DNA from: PUPG01 sp964463915 | GTDB lineage: Bacteria > Bacteroidota > Bacteroidia > Bacteroidales > UBA7960 | Length of the DNA stretch: 64,000 bases | Direction of reading: 5' to 3' | Assembly (NCBI GenBank): GCA_964463915.1 | Contig: CAYXEH010000007.1 | Span: forward strand, 11,604-75,603 | In this document: piece by piece, positions 25,862 through 33,895 of the stretch | How positions within the stretch are numbered: position 1 is the stretch's first letter | Layout: every line of letters starts with the position of its first letter | Position numbers and translations under genes: made by a program | The notes under the pieces: model-generated | What the model was told of the DNA's origin: nothing | Seen by the model: only the letters and a program-made list of their open reading frames with translations | The model's database searches: none

Positions 25862-27220
25862 TTAGCCGGTCATTCCAATTGGTGATGAGCGGCCTTTAAT
25901 GCGGCCCGATTTGGTCAACCCATCATAATGCCGCATCAGCAGATGACTTTCAATCTGTTGTAAAGTATCCAGTACCACACCTACCATAATCAACAATGAG
26001 GTGCCTCCAAAAAACTGTGAGAACTGTCCCGTAACTCCGATCAAACTGACAAGGGCAGGCATGATGGCCACAAAAGCCAGAAACAATGACCCGGGCAGTG
26101 TAATCCTGGACATGACATTATCAATAAATTCTGCGGTCCGTTTCCCTGGTTTAACCCCGGGAATAAAGCCCCCGTTTTTCTTCATGTCTTCCGCCATCTG
26201 ATTCGGGTTCACCGTAATGGCTGTGTAAAAATATGTAAAGAGGATGATCAATACAGCGAATGTAAAGTTGTACCAAAAACCGGTGAAATCAGACATTGTT
26301 GCCGCAAAACCACTGAGTGCCTCTGAAAATCCGGCAAGGGTGATCGGAATAAACATGATGGCCTGTGCGAAAATAATAGGCATTACCCCTGCGGCATTGA
26401 CTTTTAGTGGAATATATTGCCTGACACCGCCATACTGACGATTCCCCACAACCCTTTTGGCAAACTGAACAGGAATCCGGCGCTGACCCTGAACCAGAAG
26501 AATCACCATCACAATGACCCCCATCAGGATAACGAGTTCAATAAGGAACACCACCAAACCACCTCCGGCTTCTTCCATGCGCGCAATGAACTCAGCAAAG
26601 AGTGCAAACGGAAGATTGGCAATGATACCAACCATAATCAGGAGAGAAATACCGTTGCCTATGCCTCTTTCGGTAATCCTTTCACCCAGCCACATTACAA
26701 ACATGGTCCCTGAGATAAGAATAATCACCGAAGAGATCATAAAGTAGAGTGACGGGCTGGTGGCCCCAGGATCAAAGGGCATGATCCCTTCAGCAGGCAG
26801 CTGTGAAACCAGGTTGGCCAGATAAGCAGGGGCCTGGGCAGCTGTAATAAATACAGTCAGGTAACGAGTGATCTGATTGATCTTCTTCCTTCCGCTTTCA
26901 CCTTCTTTCTGAAGCCGCTGAAAGTAAGGAACCGCAATCCCCAGAAGCTGAATTACAATGGAGGCACTGATATAAGGCATAATCCCCAGCGCGAAAATAG
27001 ATGCATTGGAAAAGGCACCCCCGGAAAACATATTCAGCAGTCCAAGCAAACCATCCTGGGTCTGTGCCTCCAGTTGCTGTAACTGATGAGGATCAACACC
27101 GGGGAGAACCACATAGGACCCGAACCTGTAGATCAGGATGATACCTAACGTGGTGAGGATCCTGTTACGAAGGTCCTCAATATTGTAAATGTTGATTAAA
27201 GTCTGAAAAAAACGTTTCAT
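25862..27220 (-). CDS. secY: SecY, protein-conducting channel of the Sec translocon
   Basis: The 452-residue protein has ten predicted membrane helices and SecY patterns such as GIMPYISASIVIQLL near residue 72, LYFMIS and the cytoplasmic loop PNQMAEDMKKNGGFIPG. It forms the inner-membrane channel with SecE and SecG. It follows rplO by 9 bp. Confidence 0.97.
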   Translation of the reverse strand: MKRFFQTLINIYNIEDLRNRILTTLGIILIYRFGSYVVLPGVDPHQLQQLEAQTQDGLLGLLNMFSGGAFSNASIFALGIMPYISASIVIQLLGIAVPYFQRLQKEGESGRKKINQITRYLTVFITAAQAPAYLANLVSQLPAEGIMPFDPGATSPSLYFMISSVIILISGTMFVMWLGERITERGIGNGISLLIMVGIIANLPFALFAEFIARMEEAGGGLVVFLIELVILMGVIVMVILLVQGQRRIPVQFAKRVVGNRQYGGVRQYIPLKVNAAGVMPIIFAQAIMFIPITLAGFSEALSGFAATMSDFTGFWYNFTFAVLIILFTYFYTAITVNPNQMAEDMKKNGGFIPGVKPGKRTAEFIDNVMSRITLPGSLFLAFVAIMPALVSLIGVTGQFSQFFGGTSLLIMVGVVLDTLQQIESHLLMRHYDGLTKSGRIKGRSSPIGMTG

Positions 27221-27229
27221 TCCTTTGAA

Positions 27230-27676
27230 TTATAGCCGGTTTACACTTCCACCTGCGGTTTCAATCGCCTTGGCGGCAGTATCAGAAAAAGCATGGGCAG
27301 TTACCTCAATTTTAGCTGTCAATGTGCCCCTGCCAAGTACTTTAACCAATTCATTTTTTGACACAAGGCCATTGTTGATCAGGATATCCGGATCAATTTG
27401 TTGCAGCCCTTTCTCTTCCGCAAGCTTTTGCAATGCATCCAGGTTAATGGCCTGATAAGCCACACGGTTGCGGTTCTTGAAGCCGTATTTAGGCACACGC
27501 CTTCCCAGTGGCATCTGACCACCTTCAAAGCCAGGTTTGCTGCTATAACCGGCCCTTGATTTGGCACCTTTGTGTCCGCGTGTTGCGGTGTCACCGCTGC
27601 CGGCACCTTCTCCTCTTCCGATACGCTTTTTGGCCCGGACCGATCCTTTGGCTGGTTTAAGATTGCTTAAATCCAT
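27230..27676 (-). CDS. rplO: Ribosomal protein L15
   Basis: The 148-residue 50S protein starts MDLSNLKPAKGSVRAKKRIG and has the glycine-rich GRGEGAGSGDTATRGHKG segment typical of L15, followed by GRRVPKYGF. It is positioned immediately before secY in the spc order. Confidence 0.96.
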   Translation of the reverse strand: MDLSNLKPAKGSVRAKKRIGRGEGAGSGDTATRGHKGAKSRAGYSSKPGFEGGQMPLGRRVPKYGFKNRNRVAYQAINLDALQKLAEEKGLQQIDPDILINNGLVSKNELVKVLGRGTLTAKIEVTAHAFSDTAAKAIETAGGSVNRL

Positions 27677-27712
27677 TATATTGCAAATTTAAAAATATTG
27701 AACAAAACGATA

Positions 27713-27898
27713 TTATTCCTTGACCTCTTCCACGGAAAGCAAATGTTTCACCTTATTGATCATACCTTCCACCTGGGGGGATCCTTCCACTAACACAGGG
27801 CGATTCAACTTTTTAAGGCCCAAAGCATCAAGGGTTCTCTTCTGTACTGCAGGTTTTCCGATCCTGCTTCTTACCTGAACGATCTTATATTTTTTCAT
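27713..27898 (-). CDS. rpmD: Ribosomal protein L30
   Basis: The 61-residue 50S protein contains the pattern QVRSRIGKPAVQKRTLDALG and LNRPVLVEGSPQVEGMI. It is of the short bacterial L30 length and lies in the conserved position between rpsE and rplO. Confidence 0.95.
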   Translation of the reverse strand: MKKYKIVQVRSRIGKPAVQKRTLDALGLKKLNRPVLVEGSPQVEGMINKVKHLLSVEEVKE

Positions 27899-27910
27899 TC
27901 CAACTGCTAT

Positions 27911-28429
27911 TTAACCGTTAAACACTTTGTCAAGGTTTACGCCACGTTGTTGTGCCACGGCGAAGGGATCACGGAGTTTCATCAGCGCATCCATGGTAGC
28001 CTTCACCACGCTGTGTGGGTTGGAAGAACCTTTGGACTTCGCCAGAACGTCTGTAATACCCACACTTTCAAGTACGGCACGCATGGCACCCCCCGCAATC
28101 ACACCCGTACCATGGGCAGCAGGTTTAATCAGTACGCGGGCTCCACTGTATTTCCCTTCCTGGGCATGCGGGATGGTTCCTCTATATACAGGCACCTTGA
28201 TCAGGTGTTTTTTGGCATCATCAATACCCTTGCTGATCGCAGTAGTCACCTCTTTGGCTTTTCCAAGTCCGTGACCCACCACACCATTTTCGTTTCCAAC
28301 CACCACAATGGCGGAGAAACTGAAAGTGCGACCACCTTTGGTTACCTTGGTAACCCTCTGTATACCGACAAGCCTGTCTGTAAATTCTATCTCGCTCGAC
28401 TTAACCTTTTTTATATTTACGTTTGCCAT
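27911..28429 (-). CDS. rpsE: Ribosomal protein S5
   Basis: The 172-residue protein has the S5 double-stranded RNA-binding domain (FSFSAIVVVGNENGVVGHG) and the C-terminal S5 fold with SVGITDVLAKSKGSSNPHS. It helps shape the mRNA entry site and decoding accuracy. It begins 4 bp after rplR. Confidence 0.97.
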   Translation of the reverse strand: MANVNIKKVKSSEIEFTDRLVGIQRVTKVTKGGRTFSFSAIVVVGNENGVVGHGLGKAKEVTTAISKGIDDAKKHLIKVPVYRGTIPHAQEGKYSGARVLIKPAAHGTGVIAGGAMRAVLESVGITDVLAKSKGSSNPHSVVKATMDALMKLRDPFAVAQQRGVNLDKVFNG

Positions 28430-28433
28430 ATTC

Positions 28434-28793
28434 TTAGAATTTTAAGCCACCTTCTCTGGCCCCTTCTGCCAATGATTTAACTCTCCCATGATAAAGATAC
28501 CCGTTGCGGTCAAACACAATGTTTGAAATACCTGCCTGCTTTGCATGTTCTGCAATCACCTTACCAACTTCACGGGCAGCTTCAGTTTTGGTGATCTTCT
28601 TGTCATCCACTTCTTTGGAGATGGAAGAAGCGGCGGCAAGGGTCTTGCCGGCATAATCATCAATCAGCTGTGCATAGATCGCTTTATTGCTTCTGAAAAC
28701 GGAAAGCCGTGGCTTCTCCGCAGTGCCGCGTATCTTTTTGCGAACGCGGTATTTTATCCTGGTTCTTCTGTCGAGATTCTTTTTTGTTGCCAT
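28434..28793 (-). CDS. rplR: Ribosomal protein L18
   Basis: The 119-residue protein binds 5S rRNA. It shows the RPRLSVFRS-like motif (KPRLSVFRSNKAIYAQLID) and the end NIVFDRNGYLYHGRVKSLAE. It sits between rplF and rpsE. Confidence 0.96.
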   Translation of the reverse strand: MATKKNLDRRTRIKYRVRKKIRGTAEKPRLSVFRSNKAIYAQLIDDYAGKTLAAASSISKEVDDKKITKTEAAREVGKVIAEHAKQAGISNIVFDRNGYLYHGRVKSLAEGAREGGLKF

Positions 28794-28824
28794 CCTTGAT
28801 ACGGGATTTTAAATTTATTTACAA

Positions 28825-29382
28825 TTACTTGGCGGCAGCAGCTTTACCGGCTTTTCTGCGAATAACTTCACCTTGATAACGCACACCTTTACCTTTGTAC
28901 GGTTCGGGTTTACGCAGTGATCTGATCTTGGCAGCTACCTGACCAATCAACTGTTTGTCATGGGATTCAAGAATAATGGTTGGATTCTTACCCCGTTCAG
29001 TAACGGTTTCGACTTTAACTTCTTTGGGGATCTCAAAAACAATATTGTGTGAGAATCCAAGAGCAAGCTCAAGCAACTGCCCGTTATGAGAGGCCTTATA
29101 TCCAACTCCTACGAGTTCCTGAATAATTTTGTACCCTTCGGAAACGCCAATGACCATATTATTGATCAACGAGCGGTAAAGACCATGAAAAGATTTGTAT
29201 TTCTTCAGGTCGCTGGATCTGCTCAATTGAACCTGGCCTTCTTTAACCTCCACAGTGATGCTGGCATCTACCTGTTGAGTCAATTCGCCTTTGGGTCCTC
29301 TTACCGTAACCACATTGTCATCCGATACCGCTACGGTAACGCCATCGGGAATACTGATCGGATAATTTCCTATTCGTGACAT
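28825..29382 (-). CDS. rplF: Ribosomal protein L6
   Basis: The 185-residue protein starts MSRIGNYPISIPDGV and ends with the L6 signature EPYKGKGVRYQGEV. The ATG at 29382 is chosen over an in-frame upstream Met because it is the family start and because a strong Shine-Dalgarno sequence (AAAGGAGGT) sits just upstream. It follows rpsH by 11 bp. L6 lies near the factor-binding site of the 50S subunit. Confidence 0.97.
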   Translation of the reverse strand: MSRIGNYPISIPDGVTVAVSDDNVVTVRGPKGELTQQVDASITVEVKEGQVQLSRSSDLKKYKSFHGLYRSLINNMVIGVSEGYKIIQELVGVGYKASHNGQLLELALGFSHNIVFEIPKEVKVETVTERGKNPTIILESHDKQLIGQVAAKIRSLRKPEPYKGKGVRYQGEVIRRKAGKAAAAK

Positions 29383-29386
29383 TTGT

Positions 29387-29395
29387 ACCTCCTTT
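29387..29395 (-). promoter_or_regulatory. Unusually strong Shine-Dalgarno site before rplF
   Basis: The minus strand reads AAAGGAGGT four bases before the rplF ATG, overlapping the rpsH stop codon. Most other starts in the window have no such match, as expected in Bacteroidota. Confidence 0.7.
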
Positions 29396-29792
29396 AACTT
29401 ACGTAACAAATAATTTCACCACCTACTTTCAGATTCCGGGCTTCCTTATCCGTAATAAGTCCCTTAGAGGTGGAAATCACAGCAACACCAAGGCCATTCA
29501 ACACCCTGGGTATTTCTTGGCTGTTACAATAACGCCGTAACCCCGGACGGCTTACCCGTTGGATATCATTGATGGCCGGGAGTTTTGTTACAGGATGGTA
29601 TTTTAATGCAATCTTGATTACTCCGGGCGCCTTGTCATCTTCAAATTTATAATTGAGGATATAGCCCTTTTCAAAAAGAATCTTCGTGATCCCCTTCTTG
29701 AGATTCGATGCAGGAATTTCCACAATCCTGTGATTGGCCTTTACGGCATTCCTTATTCTTGTCAGATAATCTGCAATTGGATCGGTTATCAT
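29394..29792 (-). CDS. rpsH: Ribosomal protein S8
   Basis: The 132-residue 16S rRNA-binding protein starts MITDPIADYLTRIRNA and ends with the S8 signature STSKGLITDKEARNLKVGGE. In E. coli S8 regulates the spc operon; the sequence does not show whether this holds here. It is 31 bp after rpsN. Confidence 0.97.
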   Translation of the reverse strand: MITDPIADYLTRIRNAVKANHRIVEIPASNLKKGITKILFEKGYILNYKFEDDKAPGVIKIALKYHPVTKLPAINDIQRVSRPGLRRYCNSQEIPRVLNGLGVAVISTSKGLITDKEARNLKVGGEIICYVS

Positions 29793-29823
29793 TGTTCGAA
29801 AATAAAATGTTTTTTAAATAAAC

Positions 29824-30093
29824 TTACCAGCTTGCTTTGGTGACTCCGGGAATCAACCCGTTACTTGCCATCTCCCGGAAGTTAATACGGGATACCCCAA
29901 ACTGGCGCATATAGCCTTTCGGTCTGCCTGTCAGCTGACAGCGGTTGTGTAAACGTACAGGAGAAGAATTCTTGGGAAGCTTCTGCAAGCCTTCCCAATC
30001 ACCATTCGCCTTCAGTTCAGCTCTTTTGGCCGCATATTTTGCTGCCATTTTTGCTCTTTTCCGCTCTCTGGCCTTCATGGATTCTTTTGCCAT
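29824..30093 (-). CDS. rpsN: Ribosomal protein S14 (zinc-free form)
   Basis: The 89-residue protein contains RLHNRCQLTGRPKGYMRQFG and ends PGVTKASW. It has the longer form without the CxxC zinc ribbon of the 61-residue type. It sits in the 30S head and lies between rplE and rpsH. Confidence 0.96.
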   Translation of the reverse strand: MAKESMKARERKRAKMAAKYAAKRAELKANGDWEGLQKLPKNSSPVRLHNRCQLTGRPKGYMRQFGVSRINFREMASNGLIPGVTKASW

Positions 30094-30104
30094 GATGATT
30101 CGAT

Positions 30105-30662
30105 TTATTGTTTCTGATTCTTAAATGGAACTCCAAATTCACGCAATAACGCAAAAGCTTCACGATCGGTCTGGGCGGTGGTCACAAATGTGATGTCCAT
30201 CCCATTGATCCGGTTCACTTTGTCGATATTGATCTCAGGGAAAATGATCTGCTCGGGAATTCCCATCGTGTAGTTTCCCCGGCCATCAAATCCTTTATCG
30301 TTGACACCTTTAAAGTCACGGATCCGCGGCAATGAAACAGCTACCAGTTTATCCAGGAACTCATACATGTTGTTACCACGCAAAGTCACCCTCGCTCCAA
30401 TGGGCATCCCCCTTCTGAGCTTGAAGTTGGAAATGTCTTTCTTAGATTTGGTGGGAACGGCTTTCTGACCGGCAATCAATGTCATTTCCTCTATGGCGGT
30501 ATCAATGATCTTTTTATCGGTAATGGCTTCCCCAACACCCTGATTCAGGCTGATTTTTACCAGCCGGGGTGCCTGCATAGGATTGGTGTAATCAAATTCC
30601 TTCATCAGTGAAGGAACGATCTCCTTGCTAAATTTCTCTTTCAGTCTTGGTGTATAGCTCAT
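30105..30662 (-). CDS. rplE: Ribosomal protein L5
   Basis: The 185-residue 5S rRNA-binding protein shows the L5 signature (RLVKISLNQGVGEA) and the RGMPIGARVTLRG and NYTMGIPEQIIFPEI segments. Its start overlaps the rplX stop by one base, so the two are probably translationally coupled. Confidence 0.97.
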   Translation of the reverse strand: MSYTPRLKEKFSKEIVPSLMKEFDYTNPMQAPRLVKISLNQGVGEAITDKKIIDTAIEEMTLIAGQKAVPTKSKKDISNFKLRRGMPIGARVTLRGNNMYEFLDKLVAVSLPRIRDFKGVNDKGFDGRGNYTMGIPEQIIFPEINIDKVNRINGMDITFVTTAQTDREAFALLREFGVPFKNQKQ

Positions 30663-30982
30663 TAGTCAATTACCTCCCCTGTCTTTTTGGAATATCGTAC
30701 CAGTTTATTGTCACTGTCAAGCTTCCTGCCCACACGGGTCGGATTTCCTTTTGCATCCGTAACCATAAGGTTTGATACGTGGACACTGGCTTCCTTTTTT
30801 ACAATGCCGCCTTGCGGACTTCCGGCACTGGGTTTGGTATGTTTGGAAACCATGTTGACTCCCTCTACCAAAGCCCTTTGCTTCTTGGTATCAACCATAA
30901 GTACTTTGCCTGTGGAACCTTTTTCATTTCCGGCAATCACTTTTACGGTATCTCCTTTTTTTATATGTAACTTGGGTTGCAT
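30662..30982 (-). CDS. rplX: Ribosomal protein L24
   Basis: The 106-residue protein has a KOW motif near the start (IKKGDTVKVIAGNEKGSTGK) and the ASVHVSNLMV segment of L24. It initiates 50S assembly. It is 17 bp after rplN and overlaps rplE by one base. Confidence 0.96.
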   Translation of the reverse strand: MQPKLHIKKGDTVKVIAGNEKGSTGKVLMVDTKKQRALVEGVNMVSKHTKPSAGSPQGGIVKKEASVHVSNLMVTDAKGNPTRVGRKLDSDNKLVRYSKKTGEVID

Positions 30983-30999
30983 AGCTGATATTTTTACGT

Positions 31000-31368
31000 T
31001 TAAAGCACTTCAGGTGCCAAAGAAACGATTCTCATAAATTGTTTGTCACGCAGTTCCCTTGCTACCGGTCCAAAGATACGTGTTCCACGCATCTCATCTG
31101 TGGCTGTGAGCAGCACCACTGCATTGTCATCAAAACGGATATAGCTTCCGTCTGCACGGCGCACATCTTTCTTGGTTCTCACCACAACGGCCTTGGAAAT
31201 TGTGCCCTTCTTTACGTTACCCGAAGGCAAAGCATTCTTCACTGATACAATGATTGTATCACCAATACCGGCGTATCTGCGGCGCGTACCACCTAACACC
31301 CGGATGCAGAGCACTTCTTTTGCTCCACTGTTATCCGCTACCGAAAGTTTGGACTCTTGCTGTATCAT
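31000..31368 (-). CDS. rplN: Ribosomal protein L14
   Basis: The 122-residue protein starts MIQQESKLSVADNSGAKEVL and ends with IFGPVARELRDKQFMRIVSL, the L14 pattern. It lies at the factor-binding face and contacts 16S rRNA. It starts 2 bp after rpsQ. Confidence 0.97.
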   Translation of the reverse strand: MIQQESKLSVADNSGAKEVLCIRVLGGTRRRYAGIGDTIIVSVKNALPSGNVKKGTISKAVVVRTKKDVRRADGSYIRFDDNAVVLLTATDEMRGTRIFGPVARELRDKQFMRIVSLAPEVL

Positions 31369-31370
31369 AA

Positions 31371-31628
31371 TTACTTCGCTCTTTCAAGAATTTCAACTAA
31401 TCTCCAACATTTATTCTTACTCAAAGGCCTGGTTTCCATGATGCGTACCTTGTCTCCGATGTTGGAATCATTTTTCTCATCATGTGCCATAAACCGGGAA
31501 GTCTTTTTGACAAACTTACCGTACATGGGATGCCGTACCCGACGCAAAACTTCGACGACAATGGATTTATCCATCTTGTTACTAACAACAAGACCTGTTC
31601 TCTCTTTTCTGGTTTTTCTGCTTTCCAT
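31371..31628 (-). CDS. rpsQ: Ribosomal protein S17
   Basis: The 85-residue OB-fold protein contains GLVVSNKMDKSIVVEV and the GDKVRIMETRPLSKNK signature. It binds 16S rRNA early in 30S assembly. It is 15 bp after rpmC. Confidence 0.96.
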   Translation of the reverse strand: MESRKTRKERTGLVVSNKMDKSIVVEVLRRVRHPMYGKFVKKTSRFMAHDEKNDSNIGDKVRIMETRPLSKNKCWRLVEILERAK

Positions 31629-31643
31629 CTGACTGTCTCTTTA

Positions 31644-31841
31644 TTATTTTTCCTCTAATTCCCTTCGACGGAGCTCCGTTTGAATACGGGCAACAGTTCT
31701 GCGATAGTCCTTAATTTTCTGCGGGTTTTCAAGCGGAGATACCGCATGATTCATCCGAAGTTTCCGCAACTGCTTCTGCTCCTCTTCCATACGTTCCAGG
31801 AGCTCGCCGGTTGACATTTCACGAATTACATTCTGCTTCAT
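31644..31841 (-). CDS. rpmC: Ribosomal protein L29
   Basis: The 65-residue two-helix protein ends with DYRRTVARIQTELRRRELE, the L29 pattern. It sits beside the exit tunnel next to L23. It is the first gene after a 145-bp spacer carrying a candidate promoter, so it may start a separate transcription unit. Confidence 0.94.
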   Translation of the reverse strand: MKQNVIREMSTGELLERMEEEQKQLRKLRMNHAVSPLENPQKIKDYRRTVARIQTELRRRELEEK

Positions 31842-31986
31842 TGTGCGTGAATTTTATTTCTTGTCAGCAATCCCGCCTCTCGGCGGATATAAGGGGGTGA
31901 AAAATCCAGACAGGTAACGGCTGTGTTGGTGTTTAATCCCCTGCAAAAAGGCTGCAAAGTTACAATTTTTTCTTAATACCGCTCAA
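31842..31986 (-). promoter_or_regulatory. Internal promoter and leader between rplP and rpmC
   Basis: The minus strand has TTG (31984-31986), 21 bp, TAACTTTG (31955-31962), matching the Bacteroidota promoter pattern and the spacing seen at tRNA-His. About 110 nt of leader follow, with a GC hairpin (CCGCC-TCTC-GGCGG, around 31886-31899 on the plus strand). Neighbouring ribosomal genes are mostly 2-50 bp apart, so this spacer stands out. Confidence 0.6.
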
Positions 31987-32409
31987 CTATTTATCAACAT
32001 AATCCCTTCTTACCACAAATTTGGTAAGAATGGGTAATTTCTGAGCCCCTAACCGCATGGCTTCTTTGGCTGTTTCCATGGTTACCCCGTCAGATTCAAA
32101 GAGAATACGACCGGGTGAAACACGTGCCACAAAATATTCCGGGGCACCTTTCCCTTTACCCATACGTACCTCTGCAGGTTTCTTGGTAATGGGCTTATCG
32201 GGAAAAATACGTATCCAAAGCTGTCCCTCACGTTTCATCCGACGCGTAATGGCCTGACGGGCGGCCTCAATCTGGCGACCGGTTATCCAGCTCTCCTCCA
32301 GGGCTTTCACTCCAAAAGAGCCAAAGGCCAGTTCAGCGCCACGCTTGGTATTGCCTTTCATGCGGCCCTTTTGCTGCTTCCTGAATTTGGTTTTCTTAGG
32401 CTGTAACAT
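31987..32409 (-). CDS. rplP: Ribosomal protein L16
   Basis: The 140-residue protein starts MLQPKKTKFRKQQKGRMKG and has the L16 signature KGAPEYFVARVSPGRILFE. It lies near the A site and peptidyl transferase centre. It is 38 bp after rpsC and ends just before the internal promoter. Confidence 0.97.
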   Translation of the reverse strand: MLQPKKTKFRKQQKGRMKGNTKRGAELAFGSFGVKALEESWITGRQIEAARQAITRRMKREGQLWIRIFPDKPITKKPAEVRMGKGKGAPEYFVARVSPGRILFESDGVTMETAKEAMRLGAQKLPILTKFVVRRDYVDK

Positions 32410-32447
32410 TATTCAACACTTTTCTTTATTGACACTTCAATGGCTAA

Positions 32448-33158
32448 TTATTTCTTTCTTCTGCCGCCAAAACGGCCGCCACCTCCTGCCCTGCCTTTGG
32501 CAGGTTCTTCGACAAATGGCGCAAGGTCAGGTTTCCCGTAAATCTCTCCTTTACAGATCCAGACTTTAATCCCGATACGACCATATGTGGTATGGGCTTC
32601 CACACCCGCAAAATCGATATCTGCACGCAATGTATGCAGCGGGATACGACCCTCTTTATATGTCTCTGTACGGGCCATTTCAGCACCACCCAGCCGTCCG
32701 CTGACGGTGACCTTGATCCCTTCCGCCCCAAGACGCATGGTCGAGGAGATGGCTGTTTTCACAGCACGACGAAAAGAGATCCGTCCTTCGATCTGCTTGG
32801 CTACGTTCTGGGCAACCAGGTATGCATCCAGTTCAGGGCGTTTGATCTCGCTGATATTGATTTGTATCTCCTTATTGGTTAACTTCTTGAGCTCTTCTTT
32901 CAGCTTGTCAACCTCCTGACCACCTTTACCAATGATAATACCGGGGCGGGCCGTATTGATATTTACCGTTACAAGTTTCAGCGTTCTTTCAATAAAAATC
33001 TTGGAAACACCTGCCTTTGACAAACGGGCATGGAGATATTTGCGGATCTTATTGTCTTCCACCAGTTTAGCTGCATACTTATTGCCCCCGTACCAGTTGG
33101 ACTCCCATCCTTTGATGACACCAAGCCTGAAGCCGGTTGGATTTGTCTTCTGTCCCAT
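32448..33158 (-). CDS. rpsC: Ribosomal protein S3
   Basis: The 236-residue protein starts MGQKTNPTGFRLGVIKGWES and has a KH domain with the GxxG turn in IIIGKGGQEVDKLKEEL, then the S3 C-terminal domain. The C-terminus is glycine and arginine rich (AGGGGRFGGRRKK). It forms part of the mRNA entry site. It is 11 bp after rplV. Confidence 0.97.
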   Translation of the reverse strand: MGQKTNPTGFRLGVIKGWESNWYGGNKYAAKLVEDNKIRKYLHARLSKAGVSKIFIERTLKLVTVNINTARPGIIIGKGGQEVDKLKEELKKLTNKEIQINISEIKRPELDAYLVAQNVAKQIEGRISFRRAVKTAISSTMRLGAEGIKVTVSGRLGGAEMARTETYKEGRIPLHTLRADIDFAGVEAHTTYGRIGIKVWICKGEIYGKPDLAPFVEEPAKGRAGGGGRFGGRRKK

Positions 33159-33169
33159 CTGAGAATTAT

Positions 33170-33574
33170 TTATTCGTTCGTATTTTTACTATCTACATAA
33201 ATCGTTACGTGATTAGACCGTTTGCGGATACGGTGAGCACGGCCCTGAGGTGCAGGACGAAGCCTTTTCAGCATGCGCGCACCGTCCACGTGAATGGTCT
33301 TCACATAAAGATTGCTGTCTTCAAGACGTACACCCTCGTTCTTGTTCTGCCAGTTGGCAATGGCTGAAAGCAAAAGCCTTTCCAGTCGCTCAGCAGCTTC
33401 TTTCTTGGTATATTTCAACATGGCCAGCGCCTTATTCACTTCCTGTCCGCGGATCATATCCGCAACAAGACGCATTTTCCGGGGAGAAGTGGGGCAATTT
33501 CTCAAACTTGCGTAATATTGGGTTTTTCGCTCCTCCTTGAGCCTTTCAGCCCTGATATGTTTTCTTAATCCCAT
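33170..33574 (-). CDS. rplV: Ribosomal protein L22
   Basis: The 134-residue protein contains LRNCPTSPRKMRLVADMIRG and the tunnel-loop region ending in RLRPAPQGRAHRIRKRSNH. The loop reaches into the exit tunnel, where mutations give macrolide resistance in other species; nothing unusual is seen here. It is 12 bp after rpsS. Confidence 0.96.
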   Translation of the reverse strand: MGLRKHIRAERLKEERKTQYYASLRNCPTSPRKMRLVADMIRGQEVNKALAMLKYTKKEAAERLERLLLSAIANWQNKNEGVRLEDSNLYVKTIHVDGARMLKRLRPAPQGRAHRIRKRSNHVTIYVDSKNTNE

Positions 33575-33586
33575 TGTAACAATCCT

Positions 33587-33865
33587 TTATTTTTTGGCTT
33601 TATCTTTTTTACCTGCGTGGCCGCGGAACTGACGGGTCGGGGCAAATTCCCCCAGTTTATGTCCCACCATGTTCTCAGTAATGTACACAGGGATGAATTT
33701 ATTCCCGTTATGCACAGCAATGGTGAGTCCGACGAATTCCGGAGAGATCATGGAAGCCCTTGACCAGGTCTTGATCACAGACTTCTTGCTGCTCCCGGCC
33801 ATGGCCAGAACTTTCTTCTCCAGCTTGTAATGTATATAAGGTCCTTTTTTTAATGAACGACTCAT
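33587..33865 (-). CDS. rpsS: Ribosomal protein S19
   Basis: The 92-residue protein starts MSRSLKKGPYIHYKLEKK and contains the signature MVGHKLGEFAPTRQFRGHAG. It lies in the 30S head next to S13. It is 30 bp after rplB. Confidence 0.97.
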   Translation of the reverse strand: MSRSLKKGPYIHYKLEKKVLAMAGSSKKSVIKTWSRASMISPEFVGLTIAVHNGNKFIPVYITENMVGHKLGEFAPTRQFRGHAGKKDKAKK

Positions 33866-33895
33866 ATCGATGTAATTTTCCAGATTAAAAACTGC

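Noticed and set aside
27684..27691. TAAATTTG box upstream of rplO
   Set aside because: It ends about 8 bp before the rplO ATG and has no spaced TTG, so a start would be nearly leaderless inside a tightly packed locus. Probably chance in an AT-rich spacer.
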